Positions 22,841 through 33,675 of a stretch of 64,000 nt of DNA are shown piece after piece. The stretch is from NCBI RefSeq assembly GCF_963583255.1, contig NC_084816.1:21087344-21151343 (forward strand), in the 5' to 3' direction. The translations under genes were made by a program, and so were the position numbers. The stretch comes from Pyrus communis. Its lineage: Eukaryota; Streptophyta; Magnoliopsida; Rosales; Rosaceae. Within the stretch, counting starts at the first letter, position 1. Each line of letters opens with the position of its first letter. The notes beneath the pieces are model-generated. The model did not search any database, was not told the origin of the DNA, and worked only from the letters and a program-made list of their open reading frames with translations.

Positions 22841-23200
22841 TGGTATCAGAGCCAATCCCTAGCCGAAAGTGTGCCGACGATGACATCGGGCCCCTAAGAG
22901 GGGTGGATTGTTAGATCCCACATCGCCCAGGGGAGTGGATCATCTATGCCTTATATGTACATGCCCACCTCCTTTAGCACGAGGCCTTTTGGGAGCTCAA
23001 TGGCTTCGGAGTTCATCGGAACTCCAAATTTAAGCGAGTTCGCGCGAGAGCAATCCCAGGATGGGTGACCCACTGGGAAGTTCTCTTGTAAGTTCCCAGA
23101 AACAAAACTGTGAGGGCATGGTCGAGGCCCAAAGAGGACAATATCGTGCTACGGTGGAGTCGAGCCTGGGATGTGGTGGGGGTCCGGCCGGGATGTGACA
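22841..23200 (+). mobile_element. Cassandra TRIM: binding site, short internal region and LTR with 5S rRNA-like block
   Basis: Primer binding site TGGTATCAGAGC (22,841-22,852), a short internal region, a purine tract AAGAGGGGTGGA (about 22,907-22,918), then an LTR from TGTTAGATCCC (22,920) to GGGATGTGACA (23,200). The LTR contains a 5S rRNA-like block (about 23,011-23,090) with A-box-like TTTAAGCGAG and an intact C box (GGATGGGTGACC, CTGGGAAG). A second, one-mismatch primer site (TGGTATCATAGC, 23,204-23,215) follows the LTR, so this looks like the middle of a tandem TRIM chain whose outer LTRs are lost. Confidence 0.85.
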
Positions 23201-23215
23201 ATTTGGTATCATAGC

Positions 23216-23526
23216 AAATGATCATGCTCTACAATATGGAACGTTATGCAGTTTTATATATGTGAATTATGATTTGCAATGATATTGCATTATTTCATAA
23301 TTTCTATGATTAATATGGCATTAATGAGAAATATGCATGTATTATGAATCTCGTACTGTCAGGAGAGTGAATGTATATATTCTCGTGTTTTGATGATGTG
23401 GAATATGATTGCAGTGGTATTGCAACATTTCATTAGTGTGATGCATCATGATGCATTTACGTGAATTATGATATGCATTGTGGTTGCATAATTTCATAAT
23501 TTCTGTGAATAAGTGACATTCATGTG

Positions 23527-23557
<31 letters not shown>

Positions 23558-23706
23558 CACGCGCGCACGCGCGTGTGGGTGTGTGTGAGATACATCTATG
23601 ATTTGTATAGTGATTGTGATGCAATTTCCATGGTGATTATGGAATTCTGTTAGTGGAAATTATGATTTGCATTGTGGTTACAATATTTCATAATTTTTAT
23701 GAATGT

Positions 23707-23735
<29 letters not shown>
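23216..23735. repeat. imperfect tandem repeat, period about 195 bp
   Basis: The sequence GAATTATGATTTGCATTG...TTTCATAATTTYTATGA recurs at about 23,263, 23,462 and 23,655 with divergence. AT and GT microsatellites lie between. No coding sequence is seen. Confidence 0.65.
23527..23577. repeat. 51-bp strictly alternating purine-pyrimidine run
   Basis: An uninterrupted alternation passes from AT repeats to GT repeats to mixed CACGCGCG sequence. GC-rich alternating tracts of this kind are the classic Z-DNA-forming type. Confidence 0.85.
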
Positions 23736-23740
<5 letters not shown>

Positions 23741-24126
23741 GAATCACTCACGTGTGGGGATGTGAGTACAGGTTCTGTGAAATTTCACTGTACTCCCGCA
23801 ATTCTCAAAATTTAAGTGAAATCCTTCATTTCCTATTACTTTATACCTCTCTCACAAACTTTTCTCTCATTTTTCTGTCTTCTCTCCACTCATCGCCTCT
23901 CTCCATCCATTACTCCTCACCTCACCATCAACACAAATTTCTTCCCCTCATGATGCCCACTCAAAAACCTCCCACTGTCCTCCTGCAATAGCATCAGCAA
24001 CCCAACAAATCAACCCCAACACAACCTCCATGCGCTCTCCTCCTCGGCCTCACTACAATGGAGGTGACCATCCCTTCACAGTGATGCTTTAGTTCTTCTC
24101 CCCTTCTCCTTCTCCCTTCATCTCTC
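23736..24126. other. no gene seen
   Basis: CT-rich sequence (23,850-24,120) that resembles a plant 5' leader but leads into a gene fragment rather than an intact gene. It may be captured with that fragment. Confidence 0.4.
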
Positions 24127-24480
24127 CCAAAATTGGTCAATGGAGCGGCAATAGGGCATATTCTCAACCCAGCTTTCCTCAATATTTTTGGGCTCACCTT
24201 AATAGCAAAGCTTCAGGCAAAGAATTATATCAGGAAGTTTGGTATAAAGTACAAGATTATAAGACCTGGTGAGTTGAGAAACGTACCTCCAACCATAAAT
24301 CTTGTAATGGAGCCAGAGCTAGCATGATTTTTGTCACACTTTGAGAACTCTCCCCATTTTATCTTGTTAAGTACGAAAGCCCAAGCTGCTTTAACTTAAT
24401 GTTGTCTATGATCCCTCTTGATAGGACATTCTTGCGGAAGGCAGCATCTTTAGAGACGTGGTTGCATAAGTAGCTATAGA
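24127..24480 (+). pseudogene. fragment of an At2g34460-like NAD(P)-binding protein gene
   Basis: The plus strand encodes LVNGAAIGHILNPAFLN, AKLQAKNYIRKFGIKYKI and IRPGELRNVPP...VMEPE, then after about 110 bp of non-coding sequence ending TTGATAG, DILAEGSIFRDVVA. This is the C-terminal half of the chloroplast NAD(P)-binding Rossmann-fold protein typified by Arabidopsis At2g34460 (RPGGL...VMEPEDTLYEGSISRD). The break lies where an intron would fit, so it looks like a DNA-level copy. The N-terminal Rossmann core is missing, the donor site is not GT, and an in-frame stop follows FRDVVA. Non-functional. Confidence 0.75.
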
Positions 24481-24720
24481 GGAAGAGGAACTGATGTTGT
24501 CTATGATCCCTCTTGATCGGCGGGCAGCACGAAATGGAGGAGGAGGAACTGAGTAGTGGCCAGGAACAGTACTAGCTAGGTCGACGGAGGAACTGAGAGT
24601 CGACAGAGGAACCGAGACAAACTGTTATTTATTTATTTATTATTGGCTTGTGGCATCAGTTAGGGCCGACAATAGGTTTTTATTTTAATAGTTTAGTTGC
24701 TAGTTAATGTCAGTTAGAAC
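24481..24720. other. no gene seen
   Basis: GA-rich sequence with a repeat of TGTTGTCTATGATCCCTCTT that also occurs at about 24,402, giving a direct repeat about 95 bp apart. Probably interior of the CACTA-like element ending at 25,755. Confidence 0.4.
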
Positions 24721-25492
24721 TATGGATGGCAGTTCTAACCGTTAAACCCGATAACCGTGGATAACCGTCCGAATGGATTGGATTTGGATATGAAAATTCG
24801 GGTATGGTATGGATATGGGGAAAAACCGTGAACTTTATTTGGTTATGGTTTTGGATATGGTTATAGGGGTCCCTAATCCATATCCATCCCTGAATCCGAT
24901 CCGAATATTATATATATACATATATATATATATATTTAATATATAATATAATTTTATTCAATTTACCGAACCCTCTCTATATTAATTCATTATGCATGCA
25001 TCAAAGTCTATATTATCTTTATTATGCACCAAACATCATGCATGGGGCATACCAACAACCTCATCAATTCAATACTCTTATTGTTATACTCAACAAATTA
25101 ATTCATTGAATCATTTTATATATCAATTATCAAATATTATAGGTTTATCAAATTCATCTCTCTTTAACAGTCTCACTGTCAAGAAATTGGTGCATGTTAT
25201 CATAAACAACTTCAAATATATTGTTATATTTTTTGTAATTGGATGTTGCTATTTAATGATGGAATTAGTATCTACTCAAATTTATCATGTGTCAATTGAA
25301 TGAATATAATTTTTTTTTTGTTTTTTGACGAAGATGGATATAACCAATAACCGATTGAAAATCCGTTGCCCGGTGGATATGGTTATGGATAATCCCCGAT
25401 GGTTAATTTGCAGTTATGGATATGGTTAATTTTCATGGTTATGAGGATGGATATAACATTTCCGTCCCCAAACCGAACCGTTGTCATCCCTA
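24721..25492. mobile_element. hAT-type MITE, 772 bp, perfect 8-bp duplication
   Basis: Flanked by GTTAGAAC at 24,713-24,720 and 25,493-25,500. Ends are TATGGATGGCAG and, on the other strand, TAGGGATGACAACGG. Sub-terminal words such as GGATATGG and TAACCGTGG recur on both sides. No transposase. The ORF at 24,992-25,303 shows no domain. Confidence 0.8.
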
Positions 25493-25500
25493 GTTAGAAC

Positions 25501-25755
25501 TGCCATCATGTCAGAATTTAATGGCGCTTTTAAGCGATGCTATTATTTTTATTTTATTTTATATTACTTTGCTTCTTGGTGACGGATTAAGGGGACTAAC
25601 CGACGTCAATACCCTTTTCGTGATGCTAGCAATGGCGTCGGTTTCCCTATGTGACATCGCATGATTTTATGTCGGATTTTTGGTAAAAATCTAACAGTAA
25701 TTAGGGTTTCTTATCGGTTTTTACACCGCCAGTGATAGCATCTTCTGTAGTAGTG
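25501..25755 (-). mobile_element. terminal region of a CACTA-type element
   Basis: The right border reads, on the minus strand, CACTACTACAGAAGATGC, the standard start of CACTA (En/Spm) elements, with sub-terminal GC-rich words (GACGTC, GGCGTCGG) inside. It ends 75 bp before the aminotransferase start codon. The matching left end was not found; the At2g34460-like fragment may lie inside the element. Confidence 0.6.
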
Positions 25756-25784
25756 CCAAACTGAAAACTCCCCGCCCCCCCCCC

Positions 25785-25817
<33 letters not shown>

Positions 25818-25830
25818 CATCAAATCCGCC

Positions 25831-26481
25831 ATGGAAAACGACACCTCGAACCACCAAGCTGCACCAGTATTGGACACTAATTCTACGACAATCACCATTA
25901 AAGGCATCCTCAGCTTGCTACTGCAGAATGTCGATGAAAACGACGGCAGACGGCTGATTTCTTTGGGCATGGGCGACCCGACTGCCTTCTCTTGCTTCCA
26001 CACGACACATGTATCGCAGGAAGCCGTCGATGCCCTCCAATCCGACAAGTTCAATGGCTATGCTCCCACTGTTGGTCTTCCTCAAACCAGAAGGTAAATT
26101 ATTAATTTTGGTTTTTCAATTTCTAGGATTTTTTTTTTTTTTTTCTTTTTGAGGTTTTAGTTGTCATCAGTTTAAAAAAACGATAGGCACTAGTTGGGCG
26201 GTGGGCTCGCCTAGGCGGATTTAGGTAAATTTCTTGTAAATAAGTGCATATTGACACTTACAAAAAATTATACTTGTATAAAATCCATGAATAAAATGTA
26301 AAAACAGTATCCAACAAGTTCAAAATTTAAAAACACATTAAGCATATATACCATAGAACCATAGTGAAGAGTATTGTAGGATGACACAAGTATAATAAGT
26401 TCACAATTTAAAACCACATAAAATGCAAAATAGGACGAAAATAAGGAAATATAGTAAAGTAGATAGGATTTTTTTTTATTT

Positions 26482-26514
<33 letters not shown>

Positions 26515-28838
26515 CGCCTAGCCAACTTAGGTGAAGCCTAGAGCCCAGCAGATTTTTTGAACCGATTTGCAAAAAAAAGCTTTGGGTCACACCACCCAAC
26601 GCCTAGGCAGCGCCTAGGCCCTTTTTTAGAACATTGGTCATCAGTACTTGTCTTGTTCTTTCTTGTTATTATCGAATTCTTGTCCTGGATTCTAAGTGTT
26701 GCCAAATTTGGTTTTTGGGTTCTTATCTTGTTGTTTAAGTGGGTGCTTGGACTATATGGAGTTTGGTTTCAATTTGCATTTTTAATGTTTTAGTTGAAGT
26801 ACCTTTGTAGTTCTTTTGATTTTTTTTTCAAGTTTCTAAAAGACGCGAGGCGCTAATCCGGCAGCAGACTGGGACCTAACGCCTAGGCGGCTAAGCGGGG
26901 GTCTAGGTAGATTAGGCGGATTTAAGTAAATTTATTATATATTGTATAAATAAGTGTCGATTTATATTTAAAAACACATAATTGTATATATAAATTGCAA
27001 AATAAAATAGCATCTAGATTATAAAGTATTAGAACATATTGAAAACATGGGAAATAAATGTATAAAGAGTGTTCATCAAGCATTCAACAAGTCTCTTACA
27101 TTTTATTGAAGAAAAAAAAATGTAAAATGAAAGTTATCGATTTTTAATCTAAGTGAGAATTGCTACTTAGACGGGTTTTGGCGAACACCTAAGCGGGTCT
27201 GGGCGCACTTTCTTAATTTTCAAACGCCTGGAAACTAATTGGGGCAGTGGCTAGTCGCCTAGGCGGGGATTTTTAAACAGTTTTTTTTTTTTTTTTTTAA
27301 CTTCAATATACTTCATCAATTTGAATATTCATGAATGATTCTGTTTCACCCTTTTTAGCGTCTCCGAGTAATCGGGCTTTTAGCAATTTAAAATTTGTGA
27401 AGTTGACATAAAATTAGAAATTAGTCCAAAGTAAAAAGGATGAAAAACCAAGAAAGTAGAAAAGTTCAAAAACAAAAACAAAGTAACGGAAAAGACTATG
27501 TTAGTTAATATTTTGTTCAAGCCTGTTTGGTATCTTTCTTGGATACAATCTTTTGTTTTGCAACTAATGAGTACTAAGTAATTTAAATTACATTCATCAT
27601 TTTCGTAAACTAAAAATTATTTTGAAATTGAACACCAAACAAACCCGAATTACTTGATTGGATTGTGGAGGGTTCCGGAGGGTTTTCATTACCGCCGGTG
27701 TGGTACAAATCAAGTAGGAGCAATACATGTGCCTTATGAGGTGAGGAACTGCTTTATGGAGCTATAAAAGTAAATGGCAAAATCTTCTTATTTCATAATT
27801 ACTGCTGAAAACAATTCAAAATTTTGTTTACTTTACTGTCAAAAATCCAAGCTCCTATCTTCCTGTTGTGATAAAATTTCATAAACATTTTCTTCCAGGC
27901 ATGAATTTAGTATTGCTGATGAAAGCCTTTATCTAGACATCCTCTTATTTGGTTAAAACGAATCCAAGCTCCTATCTTCCTGTTGTAATAAAGCGGCATT
28001 TTAAATGGTGACAGCACATTTGATGCATGTGTTGGATAATAGACTGCTGGCTTGTACAGCAAGGAAACGTCAGAGTATATGTCCTGAGGGGTACTTAAAT
28101 ATAATCATGTTGATGATGCTTATCCATAGTGTATATTACTAAATCTGCTATAATTTCCCTTCGTGGCAGAGCAATTTCTGAATATCTGTCCCGTGACCTT
28201 CCATACAAGTTAACATCTGATGATGTTTTCGTCACGTCTGGTTGCACGCAAGCTATTGATGTTGCGTTGGCTATGCTTTCTCGCCCTGGTGCCAATATCT
28301 TGCTTCCAAAGCCTTGCTTCCCTATCTATGAACTTTGTTCTGCTTTTAGACATCTTGAAGTTAGACATTTTGATCTCCTGCAAGAGAATGCCTGGGAGGT
28401 TGACCTTGATGCTGTTGAAGCTCTTGCAGATCACAACACGGTTGCAATGGTAATTATAAACCCTGGGAATCCTTGTGGGAATGTGTACAGTTACCAACAT
28501 CTGGAGAAGGTTAGTCATCAATGGTATCGCATATGAACAAAAGATTGTACCGTGAGAGACCAGTTTAGGTTATTGACACTGGTTATCGTTGTAACCTATT
28601 GTTTTCGTATCAAACTTAGATCGCAGAAACTGCCAAAAAGCTTCGAATTCCTGTAATTGCTGATGAAGTTTATGGGCATCTCGCCTTTGGGGATAAACCA
28701 TTTGTGCCAATGGGTGTTTTTGGATCAACTGTTCCGGTTCTTACTCTTGGGTCCCTGTCAAAGAGATGGATAGTTCCTGGATGGCGACTTGGTTGGTTTG
28801 TGACGACTGATCCATGTGGCATGTTTGGAACACCCAAG

Positions 28839-28877
<39 letters not shown>

Positions 28878-30231
28878 TATGAACTCTATATAAATTGATA
28901 TACGTACCATTAATTCCAAACAATCATCGTGCATTATCTATTGAATATACATAGCCCCTCTCTCTGCTATTTTAGTGCACTTCAAGAGTAGTATCTCAGG
29001 ATTTCCTAAACCAGTTTATAGCACTAAATGTTATCGTAAAAGTCTAATTGATTTTCCATGTGGCCCCAGTCTCTTGTGGATTCAATTGCTTTGCAGATCC
29101 ATCGGTTTAGCGGTTTTGATGTTGTCAAGTTCCACTTATACCTGTTACAGATATTCACATCTCACGGATATAACTTTGTTCTACTGACCGAAAATCGTCA
29201 TGATTTTTATAATTACATCATCCACTTCTAGTTTTGACATATACTATTCTGTTCAGGTTATTGAGCGCTTTAAGAAATATTTAGACATTTTGGGAGGGCC
29301 TGCAACTTTCATTCAGGTATGTGCCTCATATGCTTGTTTCGAATTGCTCAAACACAGCAATTAGTTTTCTTGCTTAGTAGACTAATTTAATTTGAAGGTC
29401 ATGCCACTGTGCGGTTTCTGGAACTACTATTTCTAAAAGCTCTTTCCAGATTGCTATAACAAAAGACAACTTCTAAAAGCTGTTTAAGTTCAACATTTAC
29501 TCACAATTCCTCAGGAATTCTAGTCAAAACGAGAAAAACACAACATATTATTTGCATGCTTAAACTCTTATCTGAGTATTAACTTAATTTTCGGCTCTGT
29601 TTCAAAATGACATCTGATACGTTATAGGCATTAGGCAGCAGTTCCTCGCATCCTTGAAGAAACCGAAGAGACCTTCTTCAAGAAAACTCTCTATTTCCTG
29701 AACCAGTCCTCAGACATTTGCTGGGATAGGATAAATGAGATCCCTTGTCTTAGCTGTCCAAGCAAACCAGAAGGATCCATGGCCGTAATGGTGAGAAATT
29801 AACGGAAACACAATTGTTCATATACTATAAATTCAACATTCTATTACATCTTTGCTTATTAATTTTCCGTGTAATGCAGGTGAAACTAGACCTTTCACTA
29901 CTGGAAGATATTACTGATAATATCGAGTTTTGTTTCAAGCTTGCGAAAGAGGAAAGCGTGATCTTTCTTCCAGGTAATAAATTAATGAACATTCGGAAAC
30001 ATAGTTTCCATGACATTTTTCTTGTTTACAAGCATCTCGTTGACTAACAAACGGAGATTATATGTGTGTATTGTAGGAATAGCAGTAGGTCTGAACAACT
30101 GGATACGCATTACATTTGCTGCTGATCCATCTTCCGTTGAAGAACCTTTGAGGAGGACAAAGTCTTTCTGTCAAAGGCATGCCAGAAAATTATCGCTATA
30201 TGACACAAATGCCATCAACAAGAAATGCTGA
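25831..30231 (+). CDS. tyrosine/nicotianamine aminotransferase-like protein (TAT family), 7 exons
   Basis: Exons 25,831-26,093; 28,170-28,509; 28,620-28,838; 29,257-29,316; 29,635-29,790; 29,880-29,973; 30,077-30,231. All borders are GT-AG and phases join into one 428-aa frame, the usual TAT length. It is a PLP-dependent class I/II aminotransferase, cytosolic in the family, that moves the amino group of tyrosine or related amino acids to a 2-oxoacid (tocopherol and tyrosine-derived pathways). Key residues are present: NPGNPCG (185-191), ADEVYGH with Asp216 and Tyr219, GSLSK with the PLP lysine (Lys249), and WIRITFA with the substrate arginine (Arg388). No targeting peptide is evident. Intron 1 (2.08 kb) has taken in two transposon copies, and the exon 3 donor abuts a CT microsatellite. 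Substrate cannot be fixed from sequence; nicotianamine aminotransferase annotations of such genes are by homology. Confidence 0.9.
26181..26630. mobile_element. CCTAGGCG-family repeat, copy B, in intron 1
   Basis: GC-rich ends (GGCGGTGGGCTCGCCTAGGCGG on one side, GCCTAGGCAGCGCCTAGGCC on the other) surround an AT-rich core with poly-A near 26,485-26,512. Ends are roughly inverted with respect to each other. No coding capacity. Limits are approximate. Confidence 0.55.
26840..27280. mobile_element. CCTAGGCG-family repeat, copy C, in intron 1
   Basis: Begins about GACGCGAGGCGCTAATC and ends about GTCGCCTAGGCGG, with CTAGGCGG-type words at both sides and an AT-rich core containing CAAGCATTCAACAAG. 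The core matches copy A (19,465-19,870) in inverse orientation and copy B more distantly. Confidence 0.6.
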
Positions 30232-30823
30232 TGCCATTTGTGATGTTTTTACTTCTTGTATGCCACTGTCAATTTGTAATGAATTACTAATAATGCATCG
30301 TACGTGTCTTGGATGCTACACCCTTAAACACCATGCCAATAAGTTCTCAAGAGATTGAAACAAATAAAGAAGCAAAGGTACCTTCCTGTTCGGGTTAGAT
30401 CTGTCCCTCGCACAACTCTTCTGGGTCTTGCCTGTCGAGCAAGGTTTGCTACTTGGTATACTGCAATATGAGTTTGTTATTAGTTTGAATGGTACATTTG
30501 TGGGGCCTTTGTTAGACCTTGAGGCTCACAATCAAACTAATATGGACCTGAGCGTGCCACTGTTATCTTTGTATAACAGATTGTTCTTTTTAGTTATTAA
30601 ATGGATTGATTATTTGCACCACAAGTTACTTCAACTTCTTAATTCGATTGGATTGTTCACAAATGGGTTAAGTTTGTATAAAGTTCTTTTTCTTGCCTTG
30701 TAAACAAGGACTTTACTCATAATATCATATGTGCAATTAAGGGGAGTCCAAGACCCTTCAAGTTATTTCATTAGTTACAGTTTTAGACTAACAATAAAGA
30801 AGTAAGATTAATCAGTTTAGTAA
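30232..30823. other. 3' flank of the aminotransferase gene, no further gene seen
   Basis: The first few hundred bases are the likely 3' UTR. The ORF at 30,428-30,703 is AT-rich with no domain. CGAGCAAGGTTTGCTACTTG near 30,437 resembles the GTCAAGCAAGGTTTGTCTTC word of the tandem duplication that follows. Confidence 0.4.
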
Positions 30824-32285
30824 GATTAATCATAGATGATACTTTGAATGAAGGTAGTTGAAAATGATATAGGATCCACTGAAAGATGCATAAACAACAG
30901 ATCTATTTTATGTAAGTATAAATAAAAGAGACTCGGACAAGATTACAACCTTGTCAAGCAAGGTTTGTCTTCTTGCAGCCACTTCTCTTTGTGTTTTACA
31001 GGGGTTGAGGTCTTTGAAAGTGGAACATAAACCGGGTTTACCTAAAGAGATTCGATACTACAACACAGAGAAAGGTATCAGAGCTTCTAAAACTTGACAA
31101 AAGATAGCTTTCTATGGTGGACCTGCAACTAGAAAGGGTAAAGCTTGAACAAACTAAAACTTTCTGGTTTCTTGCTGTTGGAGTACAAAATTGAATATCT
31201 TTTGATTGATTGGTTGAGAGAGCCTTTTGTTTGCATCCATTACTACTTTTATAGACTTTCTAGCCCGATTATCCAAGCCTTCCCTTTCGGTGATGGCTTC
31301 TAAAGTATGGTGAGTCACCATCTACTTTTGTTATTTACCTATACATGCCACGGAAAATACTTTTTGTTGGGGGTGAGTTGCCCTCTGTCACTTGTCACTT
31401 CACATAGGCTTGTTGCCTATTTCTTGGAATAAAAAAAATGATTTTCAATTCTTCCTGGGCTGCCAACTGTCCAAGCCCAATTCTCCTTCAATTTTCTTCG
31501 CATTCTTGGGCCATCAATCACATTAAGCCCAACATTAAATACCCACCAAAAAACAAATTGTTCTTGGATTAATCATAGATGATACTTTGAATGAAGGTAG
31601 TTGAAAATGATATAGGATCCAATGAAAGATGCATAAATAACAGATCTTTTTTATGTAAGTACAAACAAAAGAGACTCAGATAAGATTACAACCTTGTCAG
31701 GCAAGGTTCGTCTTCTTGCAGCCACTTCTCTTTTTGTTTTACAGGGGTTGAAGCCTTTGAAAATGGAACATAAACCAGGTTTACCTAAAGAGTTTCAATA
31801 CTACAACACAAAGAAAGGTAGCAGAGCTCTAAAACTTGATAAAAGATAGCTTTCTATGGTGGACTTGCAACTAGAAAGGGTAAAGCTTGAACAAACTAAA
31901 ACTTTCTGATTTCTTGCTATTGGAGTGCAGAGTTGAATGTCTTTTGATTGATTGGTTGAGAAAGCCTTTTGTTTACATCTCTTACTATTTTATAAACTTT
32001 CTAGCCCGATTGTCCAAGCCTTCCTTTTCGGTGATGGGTTCCAAAGTATGGTGAGTCACCATCTACTTTTGTTATTTACCTATACATGCTATGGAAAAGT
32101 ATTTTTTGCTGGGGGTGAGTTGCCCTCTGTCACTTGTCACTTCACATAGGCTTGTTGCCTATTTCTTGGGAAAAAAAAATGATTTTCAATTCTTCTTGGG
32201 CTGCCAACTATCCAAAGCCCAATTCTTATTCTACTTTTCGCGTTCTTAGGCTTTTAACCGCACTAAGCCCAACATTAAATATCCA
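30824..32285. repeat. 743-bp tandem duplication
   Basis: Copy 1 starts GATTAATCATAGATGATAC at 30,824 and copy 2 starts with the same word at 31,567. They stay alignable throughout, with scattered substitutions and small indels, to about 32,285. Both carry GCCACTTCTCTTTKTGTTTTAC and end with GGGCTGCCAACT...AAGCCCAACATTAAAT. No LTR-type ends or conserved ORF are seen, so the nature of the unit is unknown. Confidence 0.9.
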
Positions 32286-33675
32286 CACAAACATTTTCCT
32301 TTCTTCACATTCTGCAATATTGTCGATTAATTTTGAGGTCATCTTACAAGGATCATTCCTAGGAAAAATCAATCGAATTAGAAGTCATTTACCCATTTTA
32401 GTGACAATCATGTAGCTATTTGATTAACGGTAAAATTAAATTCATCTTTTGAACTGCAAATGGCGTTTAGACTCGTCTTATTTCTCATATTTTGGCTAAT
32501 TAGGATTTGAGTGGTGAATGCTTTGAGATTTCCTTCAAACTTATCATGTTTCTCACATTTTGCTATGCAATTAAAGCAAGCGCAGGAGAGTACATTTTAA
32601 TAGACAATGCACCTTAGTAAGCCACTTATTGCCAAGAAACTTGTTTGCTTCTCAACACCCTTTTCAAACAAGCTTACAAAAAAAATATCGTTTAACTTAT
32701 GTGGCTTGGTGGTAAAAAGAAAAAAAAAAAGGTTACGTGGCTTATCATTATTGTTTTTTGTTGGAAAATATTAATATTCTATGTTTATTTAATTATTTAG
32801 CTTTACTTGTTAGTTTGGGATTTGAACCTAGTCTGTCTGAGTTAGAGTTTCTTATGTTTTTGCTCTCTATAAATAGAAATTGTAGTTTAGTATGATAAAC
32901 AAGTCAGTGAAGGTGTCTAGTATAGATGATGATTGCATTGTCGGATATCATATAGAATAGTAAGGTGTGAGGTTTTTTTAATAAAACATATTGCTTTTGT
33001 TAGTAGTGTACTTACTCATTACATATCTATTTTATGTTATCATGTTTTCGATATGAGATCTTACACTTAATTCAGTGAAAAATATATGTAAAGTAATTAA
33101 GAAGCAACTTCTTGGTAGGTTTCCATTTTGCTACATATAAAGTCGGGTTTCATTATTTCCTCCTTCGTTTCCTTTTGTGTATATTTCTCGGTCCTATCGT
33201 CTTGCTTTTGCTATAGTAGAATGAGACCCTGCTAAGAGCGGTCTCTTATTAATTAAAACTAATTATCATTTGAAACTCGGGTTATTAAATTTTAACATCA
33301 ATGAAAAATTCTTGAGTCTTAATCTCATTTAACTAGAATATTATTTTCTAATTAGTAGTACTTAATTTGCTGTAACCATCACACGGGTACCTGGATACAG
33401 AATCTGTCCACCAATGAAGCTACAACACAAAGAACATAAGTCAGTAGCAACCTGACACTATATGATCCAATCCACAACACTGCAAGACAAACTCCAAACT
33501 TGCAAAGGGTTGAAACAAAAATGGATTCCCTTCCCTCCATTCTAAATTAACTTTAATTGTTGATTAATGGCAATATAAAAACATGTCCATATCCCCTAAT
33601 CCACCATCACCCTTCTTCTTCACTCTATTGCTTAATTGTAATTAACTCTGTTAATTATTTCTGCTTCTGCTAATC
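32286..33675. other. intergenic, no gene seen
   Basis: AT-rich upstream region of the class IV aminotransferase gene. It presumably holds its promoter; no specific site is claimed. Confidence 0.5.

Noticed and set aside
24045..24070. CACTACAATGG as the left end of the CACTA element
   Set aside because: Matches the right end only over the first six bases and no 3-bp duplication fits.
31020..31100. Possible coding piece (GLPKEIRYYNTEKG) in the 743-bp duplication
   Set aside because: The second copy does not keep the frame as a longer ORF and I recognise no family.
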